From Pseudomonadota bacterium (GTDB lineage Bacteria; Pseudomonadota; Alphaproteobacteria; Acetobacterales; Acetobacteraceae): a stretch of DNA of 11,465 nucleotides. Shown one piece after another: positions 7,260-11,465 of the stretch. Under the pieces are notes generated by a model. It made no database searches. It had not been told where the DNA came from and saw nothing but the letters and a program-made list of their open reading frames with translations. Position 1 is the stretch's first letter. Every line of letters starts with the position of its first letter. Location of the stretch: positions 1 to 11,465 of the forward strand of contig JAJZVE010000081.1 of NCBI GenBank assembly GCA_021845835.1. The letters run 5' to 3'. The position numbers and the translations under genes are program-made.

Positions 7260-7787
7260 TCAGCCGCCGGCGGCGACCGGCGCCCCCGCAAGGGCCAGCC
7301 AGCGATGCAGGCTGCCGGCAAGGCTGCGGGCGCACATCAGCTCATAGGTCGGCGCGTCGTCCAGTTGCCGGACCAGCACCGGCACATGCGCCGCCACCGT
7401 CGCCGCCGCGTCGCCGGCGCGCATCGCGCGCGGGTGCAGGTCGAGCGGCAGGCCCTTCGCCAGCACCTCGCGCGCGCCGGCGCCGGCGATGCAGACGGCC
7501 ACGCGCGAGTCCGACAGGTCGATCAGCAGGCCGCACGCCTGCACCGCCACGGTGAGCCGCGCCAGCAGCGCACCGTCGTCGCGGGCCTGCATCACCAGCC
7601 ACTGGCCGGGCGCCGTGCAGATGAACGTCAGATCGCCCGCCGCCGTCCACGTCCCCGGCACGGGCAAGGTCGCACCGAGCTCCCGCCGCACCGTCGCAGC
7701 CAGGGCGGCCGCGGCGCCGCGGCGCGCGGCCAGCGACACCAGCGCAAAATCGTCGCGCGCGACGGCGCGGATCGCCCGATCAGCCAC
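7260..7787 (-). CDS. soxG: Sarcosine oxidase gamma subunit family protein
   Basis: 175 residues from a GTG start at 7787. It resembles SoxG, the small subunit with a GCV_T-like fold in heterotetrameric sarcosine oxidase. Landmarks are GQWLVM (61-66), DLSDSRVAV (90-98), the diagnostic GLPLDLHPR (112-120) followed by AMRAGD, and the C-terminal YELMCARSLAGSLHRWL segment. The GTG overlaps the soxA stop by 8 bases and has a GAGGGAG ribosome site 9 bases upstream, inside soxA, which indicates translational coupling. A longer frame begins with TTG at 7811 but lacks a ribosome site. In known systems gamma packs against alpha and beta in the cytoplasm. SoxG-like subunits also occur in N-methylglutamate dehydrogenase (MgdD), so the substrate is not settled. 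The protein is of near-normal length and appears intact. Confidence 0.88.
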   Translation of the reverse strand: MADRAIRAVARDDFALVSLAARRGAAAALAATVRRELGATLPVPGTWTAAGDLTFICTAPGQWLVMQARDDGALLARLTVAVQACGLLIDLSDSRVAVCIAGAGAREVLAKGLPLDLHPRAMRAGDAAATVAAHVPVLVRQLDDAPTYELMCARSLAGSLHRWLALAGAPVAAGG

Positions 7788-10764
7788 GCAGGCGCACTCC
7801 CTCGGGGTCAAACTGGCAAGGGGGGGTGATCGTCACCTCGGTATCGGCGCCGCGCAGCGGATCGTAGGCACGCAGATGTTCCCCATGCCGGGCGGCCCCG
7901 TCGGCGAGGAAGCCGAGGCCGATCCAGTGGCCGAGCGTCGGCGAGAAGGCGACGGAGCTGACCCAGCCCTGGTCCCCGGCGGCGCGCGGCGCGGCGCCGA
8001 GAGCCAGGAAATGCGCGCCGCCGTGCAGCCGCGCCGTGCGATCGACGGGGGCGAGGCCGACCAGGGTCGGGCGCCCCGCCGCCTGCAGCGCCGGCCGCCG
8101 CGCCAGGGCGCGGCCGATGAAATCCTTCCTGGCCGACAGCAGCCTGCCCAGGCCGAGATCGCGCGCCGTGGTCTGCCCGTTCAGTTCGCCGCCGGCGGGA
8201 TGGCCTTTCTCGATGCGCATCACCGACATCGCCTCGGTGCCGTAGGCGATGATGCCGTGCGCTGCGCCGGCGGCCAGGATCGCCCGCAGCGCCGCCTCGC
8301 CGCGGCGCGCCGGCACGGCGATCTCGTAAGCGCGTTCGCCGGAGAACGAGATGCGGAACACCCGCACCGCGACGCCGCCGAAGCCGCCGAACGCGCCCGC
8401 CGCCATGAACGGGAAGGCCGCGTCGGAGACATCCGCGCCGGCGTCCAGCACCGCACGCAGCACGTCGCGCGCGCGCGGTCCGGCAAGGGCGAACTGCGCC
8501 CATTGGTCGGTGACGGAGACGAAATGCACGTCCAGCTCCGGCCACAGCACCTGATGGCAGTATTCCATGTGGCTCAGCACGCCGGCGGCCTGCGCCGTGG
8601 TGGTGGTGAGCACGAAGCGGCCGGCGGCAATGTGCGCCACGGTGCCATCGTCCATGACGAACCCGTCCTCGCGCAGCATCAGCCCGTAACGCGCGCGGCC
8701 GACCGGCAGGGTCGCCATCGTGTTCGCGTACAGCCGATCGAGCAGCGTGCCGGCATCGGGACCGGCCAGCTCGATCTTGCCGAGCGTGGAGACGTCGCAG
8801 ACGCCGACGCGCTGGCGCACGGCATTGACCTCGCGCGTCACCGTCGCCAGCCAGTCGGCCTCGCCGGCAGCCGGGAAATACTGCGCGCGCAGCCAGGGAC
8901 CGGCCTCGGTCAGGACCGCACCTTGCTGCTGCGCCCAGCCATGCGCCGGGGTCAGCCGCACCGGCCGGTAGTCCCGGCCGCGATGGTGTCCGGCCAGCGC
9001 GCCCAGCGAGACCGGCGTGTCGGGCGGGCGGTCGCGGGTGGTGCCGGCCGCGGCGATGCCCTGGCCGGTCAGCGCCGCCATGATCGCGAGGCCGTTGACA
9101 CTGGCGGTGCGCCCCTGGTCGGTCGCCATGCCGAGCGTGGTGTAGCGCTTCAGGTGCTCGACCGCGCGATAGCCCTCGCGATGCGCGAGGGCCACGTCGG
9201 ACACCGCCACGTCGTGCTGGAAATCGACGAATGCCTTCTGCCGCGACGGCGGCAGCAGCCACAGCGGCGCCGGCGCATCGGCGGGCGGCGCCGGCGGCGC
9301 GACGGCCTGGGCGACGGCGGCGAAGCCGCACGCGGCGGCCGCTTCGGCGCCGCGCTGCGCGCCGCCGGCCAGCGCCTCGTGCAGACCGAAGCGGCCGGCG
9401 GCGGCGCCGGCCACGCTGATGCCGGGCGGCAGCGTGCCCGGCACGAAGACGGCGGCGCTGTCGTCCCAGACCGGCTTGCCGCCGAGATGGCAGGTCAGGC
9501 CGACGCGCGGGTTCCAGCCGCCGGCCATCGCCAGCAGGTCGGCGGCGATGCGGTGGGCGCCGCCCTGCGCATCGGTGACGTGGACGCGGCGCAGCGCCGG
9601 CCCGCCCGCCGTGCCGGTGACGGCGCCGCCGGCGAACACGCGGGCGCCGGCGCGCTGCGCCAGCGTGGCCAGGCGCTGCGGCAGGACGGCGCGGCGGTCC
9701 ACCACCGCCGCCACCGACACGCCGAGCCGTACGCAATCCGCCACCGTGCGCCAGCCGTCATCGCCGGACGTGACCACCACGGCCGCCGTGCCCGGCGCGA
9801 CGGCGTAGCGGTTGAGGTAGCTGCGCACCGCGCCGGCCAGCATCACGCCCGGCCGGTCATTGCCGCCGAACACCAGCGGACGCTCCGTCGCCCCCGCCGC
9901 CAGCACCGCGCGGCGCGCGACGATGCGCCATTGGCGTTGCCGCGGTTCGTGCGCGTCCGGCAGGGGTTTGTGGTCGGCAACGCGCTCCAGCGCCGCGTAG
10001 GTGCCGTGGTCATAGACGCCGAACACGGCCGTCCGGCGCAGCAGCCGCGTCTCCGGCAGGCTCGCCAGTTCTGCCGCCGCCCGGTCCACCCAGGCGGCAC
10101 CTGGCTCGCCTTCGACGGCCACGTCCTCCGACAGCAGCCGCCCGCCCAGGCGCGGCCCGTCGTCGCACAGCACGACGCGCGCGCCGCTGCGCCCTGCCGC
10201 CAGCGCGGCAGCGAGGCCGGCCGGGCCGCCGCCGATCACCAGCACATCGCAGAACAGCGTGGCGCGCTCGTAGCTGTCGGGGTCCGGCACGCCGGCGGCG
10301 CGGCCGAGGCCGGCGGCGCGGCGGATCAGCGGCTCGTACAGCTTCTCCCAGAACGCGGCCGGCCACATGAAGGTCTTGTAGTAGAACCCGGCGCCGAACA
10401 GCGGCGCCAACAGGCCGTTCGCCGCCATCAGATCGAATCGCAGCGAGGGAAAGCGGTTCTGGCTGCACGCGGACAGGCCGTCGTACAGCTCGATCATGGT
10501 CGCCGGCGTGTTCGGCTCCCGCCGCGCGCCGTCGCGCAGTTCCACCAGCGCGTTCGGCTCCTCCGACCCGGCGGACAGCACGCCGCGCGGGCGGTGGTAC
10601 TTGAACGAGCGGCCGAACAGGGCGACGCCGTTGGCAAGCAGCGCCGAGGCCAGCGTGTCGCCGGCAAAGCCGCCGTATTCCCGGCCATCGAAGCGGAATG
10701 CCAGCGGCGCGCCGCGATCGATCAGCCCGCCCGCGGCGAGGCGGCGCGGCTGCGCGCGCGTCAT
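7780..10764 (-). CDS. soxA: Sarcosine oxidase alpha subunit family protein
   Basis: 994 residues, the usual SoxA size. Domains in order: an N-terminal ferredoxin-like domain (about 8-90, with FDGREYGGFAGDTLASALLANG and GRSFKYHRPRG, and no cysteine before 100, so no Fe-S cluster); a Rossmann dinucleotide-binding domain (VLVIGGGPAGLAAALAAG from 174) typical of the NAD-binding alpha subunit; a second part of the oxidoreductase domain to about 490; and a C-terminal GCV_T aminomethyltransferase-like region (about 610-985) containing CDVSTLGKIEL (656-666) and DGFVMDDG (700-707), whose Asp pair matches the folate-site acid of T-proteins. The complex oxidises sarcosine to glycine with transfer of the C1 unit to tetrahydrofolate and H2O2 formation. 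The ATG at 10764 overlaps the TGA of the soxD remnant (ATGA). The frame is also open upstream into a thioredoxin gene (to 11235), which I judge accidental. N-methylglutamate dehydrogenase MgdC is the main alternative. Confidence 0.93.
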   Translation of the reverse strand: MTRAQPRRLAAGGLIDRGAPLAFRFDGREYGGFAGDTLASALLANGVALFGRSFKYHRPRGVLSAGSEEPNALVELRDGARREPNTPATMIELYDGLSACSQNRFPSLRFDLMAANGLLAPLFGAGFYYKTFMWPAAFWEKLYEPLIRRAAGLGRAAGVPDPDSYERATLFCDVLVIGGGPAGLAAALAAGRSGARVVLCDDGPRLGGRLLSEDVAVEGEPGAAWVDRAAAELASLPETRLLRRTAVFGVYDHGTYAALERVADHKPLPDAHEPRQRQWRIVARRAVLAAGATERPLVFGGNDRPGVMLAGAVRSYLNRYAVAPGTAAVVVTSGDDGWRTVADCVRLGVSVAAVVDRRAVLPQRLATLAQRAGARVFAGGAVTGTAGGPALRRVHVTDAQGGAHRIAADLLAMAGGWNPRVGLTCHLGGKPVWDDSAAVFVPGTLPPGISVAGAAAGRFGLHEALAGGAQRGAEAAAACGFAAVAQAVAPPAPPADAPAPLWLLPPSRQKAFVDFQHDVAVSDVALAHREGYRAVEHLKRYTTLGMATDQGRTASVNGLAIMAALTGQGIAAAGTTRDRPPDTPVSLGALAGHHRGRDYRPVRLTPAHGWAQQQGAVLTEAGPWLRAQYFPAAGEADWLATVTREVNAVRQRVGVCDVSTLGKIELAGPDAGTLLDRLYANTMATLPVGRARYGLMLREDGFVMDDGTVAHIAAGRFVLTTTTAQAAGVLSHMEYCHQVLWPELDVHFVSVTDQWAQFALAGPRARDVLRAVLDAGADVSDAAFPFMAAGAFGGFGGVAVRVFRISFSGERAYEIAVPARRGEAALRAILAAGAAHGIIAYGTEAMSVMRIEKGHPAGGELNGQTTARDLGLGRLLSARKDFIGRALARRPALQAAGRPTLVGLAPVDRTARLHGGAHFLALGAAPRAAGDQGWVSSVAFSPTLGHWIGLGFLADGAARHGEHLRAYDPLRGADTEVTITPPCQFDPEGVRLRG
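7797..7803 (-). promoter_or_regulatory. soxG ribosome binding site inside soxA
   Basis: GAGGGAG on the minus strand, 9 bases before the GTG at 7787 and within the last codons of soxA. It is the reason for preferring GTG at 7787 over the upstream in-frame TTG at 7811. Confidence 0.6.
10761..10764 (-). other. ATGA stop/start overlap, soxD to soxA
   Basis: The TGA ending the soxD remnant (10763-10761) and the ATG of soxA (10764-10762) share bases as ATGA. This is the hallmark of translational coupling in an operon. No good Shine-Dalgarno precedes the soxA ATG, consistent with coupled reinitiation after soxD. Confidence 0.75.
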
Positions 10765-10832
10765 GGCGCTGCCGCGTCCGCGACCGCGGCGATGGCGTGG
10801 CTGCCGGTGTCGCGCGTCACCACCAGCCAGCG
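10761..10832 (-). pseudogene. soxD: 3' remnant of sarcosine oxidase delta subunit gene
   Basis: The last 23 codons before the TGA at 10763 read RWLVVTRDTGSHAIAAV followed by ADAAAP. This matches the end of SoxD, where a CRxWF(N)xxRDTxTHxI-type motif precedes a short tail. SoxD is normally about 90-100 residues with an N-terminal zinc-binding CPxCG motif and always lies directly before soxA; here everything upstream of this tail is missing. The frame differs from that of the overlapping thioredoxin reading. Upstream of the Arg codon the frame continues into sequence that does not resemble SoxD (residues such as NTRGRSPK). The ATGA overlap with soxA and the high GC up to this point support it as the native neighbour. 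Without SoxD the heterotetramer would be incomplete unless another copy exists. Confidence 0.72.
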
Positions 10833-11235
10833 CTTCGGTGAGCGGCCCCTGGTGTTCCCCCACGAGTTTTCCGTCCGGCGAATAGAGAAAGCTGGTGGGA
10901 AGGCTGTCGAGGCCTCCGAATTTCGCTGCGGTATCCTCGTTCCCGAGCACAAGCGGATAAGTGATTCCGTGGTTTTTTGCGAAATCGAGGACTTCCTCCC
11001 TTTTTTCGTAGCTCACCGCGATGCCCACCACTTCGATTTTTCCGGATGAATGGAGTCGTTCGAGCGCAGGAATTTCTTCCAGGCAGGGGGAACACCAGGT
11101 CGCCCAGAAATTCACCAGTACCCATTTTCCCTTGTAGTCGGAGAGGCGCAGCGTCCTGCTGCCTTCTTCGAGCGACCAGGCGGTGGCGGTGCCGCAATGC
11201 AGCAGGAGAAGTAAAAGAAGAAACCGGCGCTTCAT
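10765..11235 (-). CDS. TlpA/ResA-like periplasmic thioredoxin, 3' end replaced
   Basis: Starting at the ATG at 11235, MKRRFLLLLLLLHCGTATA is a signal peptide, placing the protein in the periplasm. The mature part has the TlpA/ResA pattern: GKWVLVNFWATWCSPCLEEIPALE (36-59) with active-site Cys48-x-x-Cys51 (CSPC), IEVVGIAVSYEK, and the cis-proline strand LPTSFLYSPDGKLVGEHQGPL (112-132). This family reduces or oxidises thiols, often for cytochrome c maturation or metallo-centre assembly. Thioredoxin similarity ends near Glu134 (base 10834). Beyond it the frame gives an Arg-rich nonsense tail and runs without a stop into soxA, so the normal last helix is lost. GC is clearly lower than to the left (about 50-60% in hand-counted lines). 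It begins one base after the stop of the preceding membrane-protein gene. The listed left end is the base before the soxA ATG; native sequence probably stops near 10834. The open frame spans 7780-11235 overall. Confidence 0.8.
10825..10840. other. Junction between sox operon DNA and foreign lower-GC DNA
   Basis: Similarity to the SoxD C-terminus begins at about 10832 and runs left. Similarity to the TlpA C-terminal region stops at about 10834, coming from the right. Both genes are cut at the same spot. Hand counts give 73% G+C in 10801-10860, then 58%, 52% and 50% in the next three 60-base lines. No insertion-sequence end, target-site duplication or long repeat is visible at the join. Confidence 0.7.
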
Positions 11236-11236
11236 G

Positions 11237-11465
11237 TCAGAAAATCTTGCGAATCCCGAGAGAATAGATTCTGGACGCCACGAGTTGCACCCCCACCACG
11301 TTCTGATAAGCGGGGAACTGCACGTAGCCGTAAACGGCGTAACCGTCACCGAGCCGGATCGACGCACCGGGGGCGAGATAGGCGAGATCCCCGCCTGTGA
11401 TCGGCGTGCCGATATACGGGCCACCCGTATAATACGATGCGGCAGGGCCGCTGTCACTTTGGCGA
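11237..11465 (-). CDS. C-terminal end of an outer-membrane beta-barrel protein (5' end beyond window)
   Basis: An open frame from the right edge to the TGA at 11239-11237 encodes the last 75 residues of a protein. The end shows alternating hydrophobic and aromatic residues typical of beta-barrel strands: YAVYGYVQFPAYQNVVGVQL, then VASRIYSLGIRKIF with a terminal phenylalanine, the signal recognised by the BAM machinery. A Gly-rich loop (YYTGGPYIGTPITGGDLAYLAPG) lies before it. I do not recognise the family. The stop is one base before the ATG of the thioredoxin gene, so the two are an operon, perhaps for export or assembly of a thiol- or metal-dependent envelope component (inference). Base composition matches the thioredoxin and not the sox genes. 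Confidence 0.65.
   Translation of the reverse strand, partial: RQSDSGPAASYYTGGPYIGTPITGGDLAYLAPGASIRLGDGYAVYGYVQFPAYQNVVGVQLVASRIYSLGIRKIF

Noticed and set aside
7169..7321. N-terminal extension of the propeller protein to 7321
   Set aside because: It would overlap soxG, is Arg-rich, and would bury a good signal peptide that starts at 7168 behind an AGGAGG site.
7820..7826. Run of seven G residues near the 3' end of soxA as a possible frameshift site
   Set aside because: The SoxA frame is intact across it and ends in family-like sequence. No second product is suggested.
10825..10840. Transposon or insertion-sequence boundary at the junction
   Set aside because: No inverted-repeat end, target duplication or transposase fragment is visible next to the join.
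7489..11049. Very long plus-strand open frame (about 1186 codons) opposite soxA
   Set aside because: It is antisense to the clear SoxA protein, is extremely rich in Arg, Ala, Gly and His, and has no recognisable motif. This is a typical shadow frame in GC-rich DNA.

Overview
The window is very GC-rich (many 60-base lines are above 70% G+C) from base 1 to about 10,840. It carries typical proteobacterial genes. A sarcosine oxidase-type operon, an NDUFAF6-like squalene-synthase-fold protein, an Fe-type superoxide dismutase and a bacterial tannase-family esterase together suggest an alphaproteobacterium, perhaps Rhodospirillales/Acetobacteraceae; this placement is inference. The last ~625 bases look different: hand-counted 60-base lines there give 48-60% G+C, and the genes resemble those of another proteobacterium.

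Layout. (1) 1-2352, minus strand: a tannase/feruloyl-esterase-family protein that runs off the left edge, preceded by a squalene/phytoene-synthase-fold protein that lacks the Asp-rich catalytic motifs and looks like the complex I assembly factor NDUFAF6. (2) 2397-4564, plus strand: sodB, then a two-gene sugar cassette of a FucU/RbsD-family mutarotase and a ribokinase. (3) 4607-10764, minus strand: reading leftwards from the right, soxA (sarcosine oxidase alpha), soxG (gamma), an exported PQQ-type beta-propeller protein and an exported alpha/beta hydrolase, all co-directional and closely spaced. (4) 10765-11465, minus strand: the C-terminus of an outer-membrane beta-barrel protein followed by a TlpA-like periplasmic thioredoxin.

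The most notable feature is a junction at about 10,825-10,840. To its left, in a frame different from the thioredoxin's, lie the last ~23 codons of soxD (sarcosine oxidase delta). They end in a TGA that overlaps the soxA ATG as ATGA. To its right is the thioredoxin gene, which loses its own C-terminus at the same place and by chance reads in frame into soxA. The normal soxB-soxD-soxA-soxG operon has therefore been cut inside soxD and joined to unrelated, lower-GC DNA. This is either a real recombination/transfer event or a chimeric assembly join near a contig end. Both window ends fall inside genes, so an assembly cause must be tested first.

Functionally, SoxA and SoxG belong to the complex that oxidatively demethylates sarcosine (or a related N-methyl amino acid), but SoxB and an intact SoxD are not here. 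The propeller protein and hydrolase downstream both have signal peptides and probably act in the periplasm; their link to the sox genes is positional only. The FucU-ribokinase pair presumably feeds a pentose-type sugar into central metabolism, with no transporter or regulator in view. I saw no tRNA, rRNA, CRISPR array, transposase or prophage gene, and there is no gene-free stretch above 300 bases.
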